A stretch of DNA of 64,000 bases from Luteolibacter ambystomatis (GCF_018137965.1 NZ_CP073100.1:2333754-2397753), one strand, 5' to 3'. Counted from the first letter of the stretch, positions 36,301 through 44,622 are shown. Notes: generated by a model from the sequence alone, not told the origin. Program-made: numbers and translations.

Positions 36301-37693
36301 GAACACCTTCATCAACCTGGACAATGGCACGCTGCGCGCCCAGGTCGGCACCACCGCCTCCTTCGTCGGCTCCGGCGTGGACCGCATCACCATCTACGGT
36401 GGCGGTGGTACTTTCGACACCGGCACCTTCAACAAGAGCGTGGACACGGTCATCACCAATGCCACCGGCAACGGCCTGACCTCGATCACCCTGAATACCA
36501 CCGGCACCGGCTACGTGGGCCGCCCGGTGGTGAAGATCACGGACGCGACCGGCACCGGTGCGACGGCGATCGCGAACTTCGATCCCACCACCGGCCAGGT
36601 CACCGGCGTGACCATCACCAGCGCGGGCTCCGGCTACACCGCGCCGGTCATCACCATCCTCGGTGGCGGCGGCACGGCGGTCACCGCCACCGGCACGCTG
36701 GCCAGTGTGGCGGGCGGTGGCATCACCAAGACCGGCACCGGCACGCTCACCCTGAATGCGGCCAACACCTACAGTGGCGCGACCCAAGTGAATGGTGGCG
36801 TGCTCAAGGCAGGCATCGCCTCGGTGGCGGGCGTGAGCGGCGCGTTCGGAAAGAACTCCGCGGTCACACTGGCGAACACCGCGGGCACCGGCATCGACAT
36901 CACCGGCTTCAACACCCAGATCGGTTCGCTCGCAGGCGGCGGTGCCACCGGTGGCACGGTCACGCTTGGCGCGGCGACCCTCACCACCGGAGCGGACAAT
37001 ACCACCACCAGCTTCGGCGGCGGCATCTCCGGCACCGGCGGCCTCACCAAAATCGGCAGCGGCACGCAGACCCTCACCGGCACCAACAGCTATACCGGAG
37101 CCACGCTGGTGAGCGCGGGCAAGCTGGTGGTGAATGGCACGCTGGCGAACACGACCACCACCATCGCCAGCGGCGCGACCCTTGGCGGCAGCGGCACCCT
37201 CGGCGGCGCGACCACGATCGCCAGCGGCGCACACCTCGCACCGGGAAATTCGCCGGGCATCATCACCTTTTCCAACGGCCTCGCGCTGACCGCGGGATCG
37301 GTGCTCGATTGGGAGCTGACCGGTAACACCGCGTCCGGCGCGGGCACGAACTTCGACCAGGTTTCCGTCACGGGCGGCACGCTCACGCTGGCGGCTGGCG
37401 CGCTGCTCAACCTGCAACTCGGCGGCACGGTGGACTTCACCACCGGCTTCTGGGACAGCAACCAGCAATGGAAGGTGGTGGACCTCACCGGCACGGATGG
37501 CACCGCTGGCGAGGTCTTCACACTGGGCACCATCACCGGTGGCGCGGGCGACTACACCACGGAGGGCGCGTTCTCGGTCACGAACATCGGAGGTTCGCAG
37601 TACTTGAACTGGGCCGCGGTGCCGGAACCCGGCACGGCCTTGCTCGGCGGCCTCGGCATGCTGCTGGTCCTGCGCCGCAGACGGTCCGCGTAA
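33320..37693 (+). CDS. Large passenger-repeat protein with PEP-CTERM-like tail
   Basis: A 1,457-residue exported protein; the ATG at 33320 begins MKPRRSHLFTSASMAVAFSM, an extended signal. The whole body is low-complexity beta-helix sequence rich in Gly, Thr, Asn and Ala, with repeated passenger (PATR) signatures: TGAGTLTLSGLNTFSGG, TGTGTLTLNAANTYSGAT and GSGTQTLTGTNSYTGAT. It ends VPEPGTALLGGLGMLLVLRR, the sorting layout of a VPEP motif, hydrophobic stretch and basic end. It is most likely a surface or extracellular adhesin-like fibre. Domain boundaries within the repeats were not resolved. A terminator follows. Confidence 0.85.
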   Translation: MKPRRSHLFTSASMAVAFSMSMMAASHAAPLSWDASLTPLTPSGGTGTWNLANANWSNGSTDQTWTDTTGTTDTATFGGTAGTVTLGSNLGALGLVFNTTGYTISGANTITLGAGGIDASALSSGTTTISSLIALVGGQSWNVGSGHNLAVSGAISGTGPLAKTGAGTLTLSGLNTFSGGLTISQGNVSFASNTALGGTGGTAGAVTINGGTLVSTSATAVTNTHAITIGASGGAMTIGAGQIFMNTANTLLGSGTLTVNGGGTLVANSGNLRVAQTNTFNGSVIVQNGGSFEFGTANAISNTSVFTVNNQGEVIVNNGVTMSNAITVAGGTNSVISFENGNTGTYSGTITLNANAIIGMRDWYNYGTVRSGTISGKITGTGGITVNSGTGNGGILTLSNTGNDYTGATTINAARVIASSIGTGAITIGGTNGQLQLSGNINAANSITINGGGVTAQGALHVASGTVNVSGPINLTAVTAAGAHFASADNLSKLVISGTNSITTSASVPVTIRAGQVVYTGSQNYTTGTTVGGGLLQFGKVTSMPASGAVNVSAASAGATLAVNVGGAGEFTDGTGTSNAGTIGGLLAGVGGQGAAVTYGTNVSIGIDTTNAVGDITYGSAFTTANNLGLLKLGTGNLVLSAGGTFAGGGSAGFPLVVRAGNLRLNGGTYAVTGEAVVGDNVAAGYAGTNASMTLDSATLTTTGFVSVARGNGTGSVSSDLVLNGTSQITSTGFGIGFNNNNGANLPRGTVTLNGTSKITNNANSNAFNIAESAGSVGTITMNDSSVIQHNGGAAITRVGINGKGLLNVNSATATFNGRAFTLGTAAGGTGAVYNKGVLTMSQGIYIGDNNVAGATSSGYLRNDNNGAAASSVPQIYVGALSNATSTSHSVFDNISGTLGNVGSGITMSNGGTAGTQNSQLNVLGGTVTTTTTTLNNSGTNKFANINVSGATSLYTNTGAVSLSTGGDVSNTGLLTVNNGGTFTADTITGAAAANTFINLDNGTLRAQVGTTASFVGSGVDRITIYGGGGTFDTGTFNKSVDTVITNATGNGLTSITLNTTGTGYVGRPVVKITDATGTGATAIANFDPTTGQVTGVTITSAGSGYTAPVITILGGGGTAVTATGTLASVAGGGITKTGTGTLTLNAANTYSGATQVNGGVLKAGIASVAGVSGAFGKNSAVTLANTAGTGIDITGFNTQIGSLAGGGATGGTVTLGAATLTTGADNTTTSFGGGISGTGGLTKIGSGTQTLTGTNSYTGATLVSAGKLVVNGTLANTTTTIASGATLGGSGTLGGATTIASGAHLAPGNSPGIITFSNGLALTAGSVLDWELTGNTASGAGTNFDQVSVTGGTLTLAAGALLNLQLGGTVDFTTGFWDSNQQWKVVDLTGTDGTAGEVFTLGTITGGAGDYTTEGAFSVTNIGGSQYLNWAAVPEPGTALLGGLGMLLVLRRRRSA

Positions 37694-37784
37694 GCACGGC
37701 GTCCAACAGGCGATTTGCAACCGGAAGGTGCGGATCGCCACGCCGCGGGCGCACGGAAGATCGCAGCGCCAATGGGTTTTCCGT

Positions 37785-37821
37785 GGCCCGCATCGTGCGA
37801 TGCGGGCCGCATGCGTTTTTT
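37785..37821 (+). terminator. Rho-independent terminator after the large surface protein
   Basis: GGCCCGCATC and GATGCGGGCC pair perfectly around GTGC, followed by GCATGCG and TTTTTT. It lies about 90 bp after the stop codon. Confidence 0.82.
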
Positions 37822-38017
37822 CAGAAGAGACGGAATTCGGGCCTTCCTGTGGGAAGTGTTGTGGTTAGGCGGCTTCGCGGCGTGTTGTGCAGCAGGCACA
37901 TCCGCCGTGCCGGAGCCGGATGGGGGGATCGCGATGGAGGTGTGTGGCGGGAGGTGATTCCGGCGTCATGGATCGCAGATGCATGGATTCATCGGCCGCA
38001 TGATGAATCTGTTGCAC

Positions 38018-38131
38018 ATACGACTCCGTTTGCGTCGTCCCTCCGGAACTCAATCCATGGGCCGCGCCATCCCGGTGGCTTCCGCCACCGGCTACCTTTC
38101 GCCGCCCTTCCGGGGCTCAGAGATCGTGGGA
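38018..38131. repeat. REP/BIME fragment
   Basis: Modules of the 6.3-kb family: GCGTCGTCCCTCCGG, then GGTGGCTTCCGCCACC followed by GGCTACC (inverted GTAG head) and CCTTCCGGGGCTCAG. One full hairpin and the remains of others; the left half is lost. Confidence 0.75.
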
Positions 38132-38171
38132 CGGATCGATACCAAGGCCGTTCCACACCTAAGCTGCGGAT

Positions 38172-39101
38172 TCACTTCACCGGGATCGGCGTCACCGGAA
38201 TCTCCTCTTTCGTCCCGCGCAGGTAGCGTCCCAGGAAGGCCGCCAGCCGCTTGTGCAACTCCTCGCTGGAAAACCCGTGGCCACCGCCCTCCATCTTCTC
38301 CAGATACACCGGCACCTTCGCCCGCTCCAGACGCTCGTTCAGCAGCTCCGCTTGCGAAAACGGCACCAGCGGGTCCACCGTTCCGTGGGCAATGAACACC
38401 GGCGGATCGTCCGGCGTGATGTAGGTCACCGGTGATGCCTGGCGCTGCAACTCCAGCCGTTTCTCCGGCGACTTGCCGAAGAGTTCGTCCTGCGGATCGA
38501 TCGCCTCCCGTCCTTTGAACATCGCGCCGGGCCACGTCATCGTCTCCAGTTGCACCGGGCCGAACCAATCCGCCACGCACGTCACCTTGCTGCTTTCCTG
38601 CGGCGTCGCGCCCAGATCGCCCTCCAGCGTGCGGCTGCCGCCATCCAGCCCGATCAGCAGGGCGAGATGCCCGCCCGCGGAAACGCCGGTCGCCGCGAAG
38701 CGGTCCGCGTCCAGACCATACTCCTTCGCATGGGCGCGGAGGTAGCGCACCGCCGCCTTGCAATCGTGGATCTGCGCCGGCCACGGCTGCTGGTCGGTGA
38801 ACCGATAGGCGATCGAAGCCGCCGCATACTCGCCACCCGCCACCAGCCCGGTCATCAACCCCTTCGCCTGCGACTTGTCCCCGCTCCGCCAGGCTCCGCC
38901 GTGGATATAGATCACCAGCGGCAGCGGCTTGTCCGCCTCCTTGCGCTTCTCCGGCAGATACAGGTCCAGCATCTGGTGCGGATCATCCGTATCCGCATAG
39001 GCCAGATCCTTCTTCACCACCACCCCTCCCGGAGCGGCGAAACAAGGCAGGGCGAACAACAGCAACGCGGAGAAACGGAGCAATGAAAGCATACCCGCCA
39101 T
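38172..39101 (-). CDS. Secreted alpha/beta hydrolase (esterase/lipase)
   Basis: A 309-residue exported enzyme, using the ATG at 39101 (MAGMLSLLRFSALLLFALPC). The oxyanion-hole motif HGGAW precedes the nucleophile in GVSAGGH; the acid is in HGTVDPLVP and the general base in GGGHGFSSEE. These place it in the acetylxylan-esterase-like/BD-FAE group of alpha/beta hydrolases. Substrate unknown; deacylation of plant-type polysaccharides is plausible given the glycosidases in this window, but that is inference. It is divergent from modB, with a widely distributed repeat between. Confidence 0.82.
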   Translation of the reverse strand: MAGMLSLLRFSALLLFALPCFAAPGGVVVKKDLAYADTDDPHQMLDLYLPEKRKEADKPLPLVIYIHGGAWRSGDKSQAKGLMTGLVAGGEYAAASIAYRFTDQQPWPAQIHDCKAAVRYLRAHAKEYGLDADRFAATGVSAGGHLALLIGLDGGSRTLEGDLGATPQESSKVTCVADWFGPVQLETMTWPGAMFKGREAIDPQDELFGKSPEKRLELQRQASPVTYITPDDPPVFIAHGTVDPLVPFSQAELLNERLERAKVPVYLEKMEGGGHGFSSEELHKRLAAFLGRYLRGTKEEIPVTPIPVK

Positions 39102-39169
39102 GCTCGGCCATCCTCCGCCTCCCACAAGCTCCAACTTCCCTTCCCTCATCTGAGAAGGTTTCGGTACAC

Positions 39170-39238
39170 TCTCTGAAACCGCGAATGAACACGAATAAAC
39201 ACGAATTTGGGTCCTTCGCGTTCATTCGCGGTTCCCAT
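39170..39238. repeat. Widely distributed inverted element (AACCGCGAATGAACACG type)
   Basis: AACCGCGAATGAACACGAAT and, inverted, CGCGTTCATTCGCGGTT flank a short AT-richer loop. I recognise this kind of sequence as a repeat seen between genes in many unrelated bacteria; it has no known function. A related phrase, TTCGTGTCTTTCGTGGTTCC, lies near 16600. Confidence 0.6.
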
Positions 39239-39320
39239 CTTCCCATGACACCTTTTCACCCCGCCACACGGCGATTTCGCTCCGCCCGGACCGCGGCCTG
39301 CGGCTAGACTGCCGCGCCGC

Positions 39321-39992
39321 ATGACCTCCGCCGATGGCCAGCTCGTCCTTTTCACCCTGACCACGGCCCTGCTGGCGGTGGCGCTCTCGCTGCCCGGTGG
39401 TGTGGCCATGGGCTGGTGGCTGGCGCGGAAAAACTGGCCCGGCAAATCGTGGGTGGAGACCCTGCTGGCCCTGCCGCTGGTCATGCCGCCCGTCGCCACC
39501 GGCCTGATCCTGCTGAAGCTCCTCGGCCGCCGCGGCCCCATCGGCGGCTGGCTGCACCGGACCTTTGATCTGGAGATCGTCTTCACCTGGAAGGCCGTCG
39601 TCGTCGCGCTGGCGGTCATGTCCTTCCCGCTGCTGGTGCGCTGCATCCGTTCGGCCTTCGAGGAAGTCCCCCGCCACCTGGAGGAAGCCGCCATCACCCT
39701 CGGGAAAACCCCATGGCAGGTCTTTTCCAAAGTCAGCCTGCCTCTGGCCCGCCGTGGGATCATCGGTGGCGTGGTGCTCGCCTTCGCCCGCGCGCTGGGG
39801 GAATTCGGCGCCACCGTCATGGTCGCCGGACTCATCCCCGGCGTCACCGAGACCCTGCCACTGGCCATCTACCGCAGCTTCCAGACCGGGGACGATTCCC
39901 GCGCCTGGGCGCTCGCCGGGCTCTCCGCCGCCATCGCCTTCGCCGCCGTCTGGACCTCGAACCGCCTGCTGCGGGGCCGGGGCGTGCTGTAG
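39321..39992 (+). CDS. modB: Molybdate ABC transporter permease
   Basis: A 223-residue integral membrane permease. It has about six helices and the ABC coupling loop EEAAITLGKTPWQVFSKVSL (the EAA motif: G at a fixed distance from A), followed by FARALGEFGATVMVAG and PLAIY, which distinguish ModB from sulfate and phosphate permeases. Neither a binding protein (ModA) nor an ATPase (ModC) is adjacent, so it is either a lone copy or split from its operon. No molybdenum cofactor riboswitch was seen upstream. Confidence 0.85.
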   Translation: MTSADGQLVLFTLTTALLAVALSLPGGVAMGWWLARKNWPGKSWVETLLALPLVMPPVATGLILLKLLGRRGPIGGWLHRTFDLEIVFTWKAVVVALAVMSFPLLVRCIRSAFEEVPRHLEEAAITLGKTPWQVFSKVSLPLARRGIIGGVVLAFARALGEFGATVMVAGLIPGVTETLPLAIYRSFQTGDDSRAWALAGLSAAIAFAAVWTSNRLLRGRGVL

Positions 39993-40002
39993 GTCTCATT
40001 CT

Positions 40003-40191
40003 TTGGAGTGCGGCGAGCCATCGCCGCTTTGGGTGCCGGAGAGCCATTGACGGGGGAAAACAGCCCTGCGGCGGACGAGCTTGAGCCAGGGATGGGGTGG
40101 CATTGGAACGTTTGAGCGGTTTTAAAAACCAGCCCCTCCCCGGCGATAACTCGCCTCCGCTCAAAGCGGCGATGCCTCGCCGCACTCCAAA
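40003..40191. repeat. Inverted repeat family based on GGAGTGCGGCG
   Basis: TTGGAGTGCGGCGAGCCATC and, at the far end, GATGCCTCGCCGCACTCC are inverted copies; inside are GCCATTGACGG and CGGCGATAACTCGCC modules. A related phrase, GGAGTGCGGTGGCTTGCTTC, occurs near 60636. It fills most of the gap between modB and the lipoprotein gene. Confidence 0.7.
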
Positions 40192-40371
40192 TTTTCAGGT
40201 TCGATCCGTTCAATCCGCCATCCTTTCACATCCGACCGAACGGCCCCACCTCAGACAAAAATCCTCCCCACCGGGTTTGGGAGATTGGCCCAGTCTCCCC
40301 ACGCCCGCCCGACATTCCTTATTGTCAATCGTCCCCGCCGTTCCTAGCTTCCCGTCCCGTTCCCGACCGCG

Positions 40372-40743
40372 ATGCGTGCCCTTCTCCTGCTGCCCTGCCT
40401 GCTGGCAACCTCCTGCTCCCTGTTCAAAAAGGGGGAGGAAACCACTGCGGCCAAACCCGGCTTCACCGTCTTCGAAGCTCCCGCGGAATATCGCAACAAG
40501 GCGAACATGCTCGTCCAGAACGACGGCTCCCCGGCTCCGGCCCAAGGCCAGGGCCACGGCGACCCCGCCGCCCCCATGCTCCCGGGCAATGCCAAGCCCG
40601 GAAACAAGCCTCTCCCCGGTGCGGACACCGGCTACCGCATGCCGGACCCGCTCAACAGCATGCCGGAGGACAAGGACTTCCGCGGCAGCGGCCAGAAGAC
40701 CGCCACCAATCCCGGCGTGACCATCACCCCGCCGAAGCAATAA
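40372..40743 (+). CDS. Small lipoprotein
   Basis: A 123-residue protein with a lipoprotein signal (MRALLLLPCLLATSC, lipobox LATSC followed by SLFKKGEE). The mature region is Pro/Gly/Asn-rich and probably disordered: GQGHGDPAAPMLPGN, YRMPDPLNSMPEDKDF. No family recognised. It is likely envelope-anchored. Confidence 0.68.
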   Translation: MRALLLLPCLLATSCSLFKKGEETTAAKPGFTVFEAPAEYRNKANMLVQNDGSPAPAQGQGHGDPAAPMLPGNAKPGNKPLPGADTGYRMPDPLNSMPEDKDFRGSGQKTATNPGVTITPPKQ

Positions 40744-40849
40744 CCGCTTCGCCGCTCTCCGCGCCACCCGCCGGACCGATTCCCGCGCTGGATTTCCGTG
40801 CTGCCGCCGGTTACCGCCGTGCCGCGCTTCCACCGTTCTTTTCCCCGTC

Positions 40850-42064
40850 ATGCTCCGCCCGCCGAAAAAATTCGTCCCCACGCCCTTCGGATATCATCAG
40901 GAGATCGAACTGAAAATCGACGCGCTGACCAACCTCGGCCAAGGACTCGGACGCATGGATGGCTGGGTCGTCTTCGTCCCCTTCTGCCTCCCCGGTGAGA
41001 CCGTGAAGGCCCGCGTCTATCGCAATGACAAGAACTGCTCCCACGCGGATCTCGTCGAGGTGCTGGAACGCGCTCCGGAACGCGCCGATCCCGCCTGCCC
41101 CCTCTTCGGCACCTGCGGCGGCTGCCAGTACCAGCACCTCACCTACGAGGCCCAGCTCGCGTGGAAGACCCGCCAGGTGGGCGAGCTGATGCAGCACATG
41201 GCCGGTGTCACCTTCCCGGTGAATCCCTGCCACGGCTCGCCGAAGCTCTGGAACTACCGCTCGAAGATCACCCCGCACTTCGCGCCGCCGCACGAGGGAC
41301 AGATCCGGGAGATCGGCTTCCTCGCCGTCGGACGCCGCTCGCAGCTGGTCGATGTCCCGCAGTGCCCGATCGCCATGGACACGATCAACGCCGCGCTGCC
41401 GGAACTCCGCGAGGACATCCGCCGCCAGGCGAAGTCCTACAAGCGCGGCGCCACCCTGCTCGTCCGCGCCACCGGCGATCACATCGAGACCAATCCCAAG
41501 GCCGTCGTCACCGAGACCGTGGGCGACATCGCCTTCGATTTCCTCGCCGGAGATTTCTTCCAGAACAATCCCTACATCCTTCCGGAATTCACCGGCCACG
41601 TCGCGGAAAAAGCCCGCGCCGGAGGTACGAAATATCTAGTAGATGCCTACTGCGGCTCCGGCCTCTTCGCGCTCACGCTGGCGGAACACTTCGAGCAGGT
41701 CGCGGGCGTGGAGGTTTCCGAAACCGCCGCGGAATGGGCGCAGCGGAATGCGGAGAAGAACGGCATCACCAATGCCAAATTCCTCGCCGCCAGCGCCGAG
41801 GCCATTTTCTCCGTGATCGACTTCCCCGCGAACGAAACCGCCGTGGTGATCGATCCGCCGCGCAAGGGCTGCACCCGCGAGTTCCTCGACCAGCTCGCCG
41901 CCTTCGCACCCGCGCGCGTCGTCTATGTCTCCTGTGATCCCGCCACCCAGGTCCGTGATCTCGCCATCATGCAGGAGCACGGCTTCAAGCTGGAGGACGT
42001 CCAGCCCTTCGATCTCTTCCCGCACACGCGCCACCTCGAGTGCGTGATGACCTTCGTGCGGTGA
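40850..42064 (+). CDS. rlmD: RlmD/TrmA-family m5U RNA methyltransferase
   Basis: A 404-residue methyltransferase. The TRAM-type RNA-binding domain fills residues about 15-75 (IDALTNLGQGLGRMDGWVVF). An iron-sulfur cluster is expected from Cys83, Cys89 and Cys92 (CPLFGTCGGC) with a later Cys in DVPQCPI. The SAM-binding domain has VDAYCGSGLFALTLAE, and the active site has DPPRKGC, the nucleophile in YVSCDPAT and the Glu in HLECVM. Target uridine (tRNA or 23S rRNA) not resolved. The 3' 132 bp (41933-42064) is duplicated at 44491-44622, with only synonymous differences. Confidence 0.85.
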   Translation: MLRPPKKFVPTPFGYHQEIELKIDALTNLGQGLGRMDGWVVFVPFCLPGETVKARVYRNDKNCSHADLVEVLERAPERADPACPLFGTCGGCQYQHLTYEAQLAWKTRQVGELMQHMAGVTFPVNPCHGSPKLWNYRSKITPHFAPPHEGQIREIGFLAVGRRSQLVDVPQCPIAMDTINAALPELREDIRRQAKSYKRGATLLVRATGDHIETNPKAVVTETVGDIAFDFLAGDFFQNNPYILPEFTGHVAEKARAGGTKYLVDAYCGSGLFALTLAEHFEQVAGVEVSETAAEWAQRNAEKNGITNAKFLAASAEAIFSVIDFPANETAVVIDPPRKGCTREFLDQLAAFAPARVVYVSCDPATQVRDLAIMQEHGFKLEDVQPFDLFPHTRHLECVMTFVR

Positions 42065-42098
42065 GGCGGAGGCAGGGCCACACCGGCGAAGACATCCT

Positions 42099-42710
42099 TC
42101 ACCTTTGCGCCTTCTGCTGGATCTTCTCCAACATCACCCCGGCCACCGCGGGTGACAGCCGGTCCTTGTGGGATTCCACCCACTGCGTCGCCTTCACAGG
42201 GTCTTGATCGGCCAGGTTCAGCACCAGCCGATGAATCAGAACCTTGTCGAAGCCCGAACCTTCGCGAGCCTGATCGTAGAGAGCCAACGCGCCCTCGCCG
42301 TCCTTCTCGGAGAATGTATATAGCAAGGCTCCGAAGACCTCGGTCCGCCCCGGTTTCTCCAGTCCATCCGCCATCAGTTGGCCGAGAGCCTTTGCCAGTT
42401 GGCTCCTGTTCCAGTTGACCGAGTCGACCAGAAAAGCCCTGTCGCCACCTTCCGTGGAATCAGGATTGCTGCTGACGTTCGCGAGAAAAGATTCGAACTG
42501 GGACCAGGATTCCGTAGGACCGCTTTTACGGGAAGCATCGCGTCTCGGGCTCTGGACGTCGGACGTGTTTCCGGGATTCCGGGATGGAGCATTCCAAACC
42601 GCTCCACCCTCCGCTTCCACACCCTTGTCCCGGCACGCAATCCGGACGCCCCAGATGACCAGACCCGCCAGCAGGATCCCACAGCCAAGAGATGGATAGA
42701 TCTTTTTCAT
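42099..42710 (-). CDS. Membrane-anchored helical-repeat protein coupled to the sigma factor
   Basis: A 203-residue protein with an N-terminal membrane segment (YPSLGCGILLAGLVIWGVRI) and a soluble rest of helical repeats (SQLAKALGQLMADGLEKPGR, DPVKATQWVESHKDRLSPAV). Its ATG overlaps the stop of the sigma-factor gene (ATGA). DPxxAxxWV is similar to DPAAADAWVKR in the C-terminal part of the sigma factor, which suggests the two arose from a common module. It is probably the regulatory partner, but no anti-sigma fold is recognisable. Confidence 0.6.
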   Translation of the reverse strand: MKKIYPSLGCGILLAGLVIWGVRIACRDKGVEAEGGAVWNAPSRNPGNTSDVQSPRRDASRKSGPTESWSQFESFLANVSSNPDSTEGGDRAFLVDSVNWNRSQLAKALGQLMADGLEKPGRTEVFGALLYTFSEKDGEGALALYDQAREGSGFDKVLIHRLVLNLADQDPVKATQWVESHKDRLSPAVAGVMLEKIQQKAQR

Positions 42711-44371
42711 TTGTCCCCCTCCAATAGAAGCTCCAACGGAACCCCCTCCGGTTTCTCCTTCGCCACCTCGTCCAGCTTGGCGTGAGCCGCCGCGCGGGCG
42801 TTCGCATCCGGCATGCGGTCGGCCAATTTGTGCATCTGCTCCAAGCCAACGCCCTCTTCAAAATGAACTCCGCGAACGACCTCATAGCTGTCCATCAGGC
42901 GATTCACCAGCGAGTCGTCGCCCGACCGGGTGTAGTAGTCCATGGCCAGGTCGAATGCAGAGGGAAACTTGTAGTCGGCAGCGGACATCAACAGATTCGC
43001 TCTTTGTGAATCCGGAGTGCCCATGATGCGCTGCACCGCGCCCGCCGGATCCGATTCCGCCTGCTTTTTCAGAATATACGCCTCGAACAAAAACCGGTCC
43101 ATCGGCTCACCCGGCCCGGTGGGAGTATCCGAGAGGTTGCCCTCCGCGACCTGCCTTTTGACCCATGCGTCCGCCGCCGCCGGATCATTTTCCAGGAGCA
43201 TCCGGAACGCGCCCGACATGGGAATGACCAGCATCGGCTTGTCCTTGTCCTTCGGCAGACGGTTCAACACCAGCATGGGATCCCGCCCGCTCAGCTCGGC
43301 GATCAAGACCTCCCGCAGGGCCATCTTTTGCTTCAATGAAATGTCGAGCGCCGTGATCTCATCCATCGCCTTGTCCAATTCCTCGTTGGACATCCCCTTC
43401 AGCAGTTCGGCCAATTCCTGGGTCTCTCGTTCCAGAACAGCCTCGTTCCGCGAATTGAATTTCGTCCGGGCGATCTCCGCCCAGTTGATCGAGGTCTTCA
43501 CTTCTTGAGGACGACCGGTGGCGACTGCCTTGCGGGCTGCCGATGAAGGGCCCGCATCCGACGTGCTCGCAACTGACGATCCAGGAGGAGCTTTCTTCTC
43601 CGCCTGATGGCTCGTCATACGGACGATCGGGATGGCGGCAAGTGCGATCAGGAGGATGGCACCTACGGTGATTTGTTTGGTAGTCATGAGTTGAACGAAT
43701 CCGAAAAATCCGGCGGCACTGCCGGAAGATGCAGCCGCCACTCCGACCGCAGTACTGCTGATCGTGGCGGCGGAGAGTGTAACGGGAGGGAGCGCGCCGA
43801 AGGACAAGGCCGGAGCGAGAGTGGCTCCCGCCACCGTCACGCCCTGCTTCTGCAAATGACCGCCCAGACGCTCAAGCGCCCGCTGCGAGCCCTTCTTGCA
43901 CGCCTCCACACTCCGGCCCGTGGCAGCGGCGATCTCTTGGAAAGTGCGATCCTCGAAATAGCGGAGCAGCACCAATTCCCGGTCCGCGGCCGAAAGCCTC
44001 CCGACCGCTTGGTCGAGATACGGTGCGATCCGCCTCCACTGCCCGGCCGGAGTGTTTTCGTTGTTCATGGCATCCGCGTATTGCTGGTGCAGCCGGTTCC
44101 GGCGCGCCTCCTTGCGGATCGCGTTCCGGCATTCCCCCGTGGTGGCGCGGTGCAACCAGCCGGACAAATGTCCACTGGGAACGCCCCCCGCCTTCCGGGC
44201 CAGAAGAATGAACACTGATTGCGTGATCTCCTCCGCCAGCGCGAGGTCACGCGTCGCGCGACGGGCCACGCCATGGACCATCGCCACATGTCGCTCGACG
44301 ATGCGCCGGAAGGCCGGTTCGCTGGCATGCGCGACGTATTCCCTGAGATCATCCGCATCTGTATTCATCAC
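42707..44371 (-). CDS. ECF sigma factor with transmembrane C-terminal extension
   Basis: A 554-residue fusion. Residues about 1-175 are an ECF sigma factor: region 2 (FRRIVERHVAMVHGVARRAT, EEITQSVFILLARK) and region 4 with a helix-turn-helix (ELVLLRYFEDRTFQEIAAAT, GRSVEACKKGSQRALERLGG). A hydrophobic helix follows at 234-250 (ITVGAILLIALAAIPIV). The last 300 residues are helical and outside the cytoplasm if the sigma domain is inside. Such tethered sigma factors may be activated by release or by a signal across the membrane. The gene lies between two copies of the methyltransferase 3' end. Confidence 0.82.
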   Translation of the reverse strand: MMNTDADDLREYVAHASEPAFRRIVERHVAMVHGVARRATRDLALAEEITQSVFILLARKAGGVPSGHLSGWLHRATTGECRNAIRKEARRNRLHQQYADAMNNENTPAGQWRRIAPYLDQAVGRLSAADRELVLLRYFEDRTFQEIAAATGRSVEACKKGSQRALERLGGHLQKQGVTVAGATLAPALSFGALPPVTLSAATISSTAVGVAAASSGSAAGFFGFVQLMTTKQITVGAILLIALAAIPIVRMTSHQAEKKAPPGSSVASTSDAGPSSAARKAVATGRPQEVKTSINWAEIARTKFNSRNEAVLERETQELAELLKGMSNEELDKAMDEITALDISLKQKMALREVLIAELSGRDPMLVLNRLPKDKDKPMLVIPMSGAFRMLLENDPAAADAWVKRQVAEGNLSDTPTGPGEPMDRFLFEAYILKKQAESDPAGAVQRIMGTPDSQRANLLMSAADYKFPSAFDLAMDYYTRSGDDSLVNRLMDSYEVVRGVHFEEGVGLEQMHKLADRMPDANARAAAHAKLDEVAKEKPEGVPLELLLEGDK

Positions 44372-44490
44372 CTTGATTCATAAGATACACGTCGTCCCGA
44401 AGCGATCCGGGGACACAAATCCGCAGAGAAATTCCGGAAACCACCGGCAGCGGCTTTCCTCCAGCATCCGGACGGATGATCCATGCCGCC

Positions 44491-44622
44491 TGCGATCCCG
44501 CCACCCAGGTGCGCGACCTGGCCATCATGCAGGAGCACGGTTTCAAGCTGGAGGACGTCCAGCCCTTCGATCTCTTCCCGCACACGCGCCACCTCGAGTG
44601 CGTGATGACCTTCGTGCGGTGA
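44491..44622 (+). pseudogene. Duplicated 3' end of the RlmD-like gene
   Basis: It aligns without gaps to 41933-42064, from the codon of the catalytic cysteine (CDPATQV) to the stop. I count six differences, all at third positions and all synonymous (for example GTC/GTG, CGT/CGC, GAT/GAC). Similarity runs slightly past the stop (GAGGCAGGG). It has no start and is not translated as a gene. Absence of amino-acid changes is not what a decaying copy would show. Confidence 0.85.

Noticed and set aside
35672..37741. Minus-strand ORF of 689 codons
   Set aside because: Antisense of the passenger-repeat protein; an Ala/Gly/Arg/Val-rich shadow frame.
39102..39320. Molybdenum-cofactor riboswitch before modB
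   Set aside because: The leader contains only the AACCGCGAATGAACACG-type repeat and no recognisable aptamer core.
42065..44490. Transposon bounded by inverted repeats
   Set aside because: No transposase, no terminal inverted repeats; the only flanking similarity is the duplicated 3' gene end in direct orientation.
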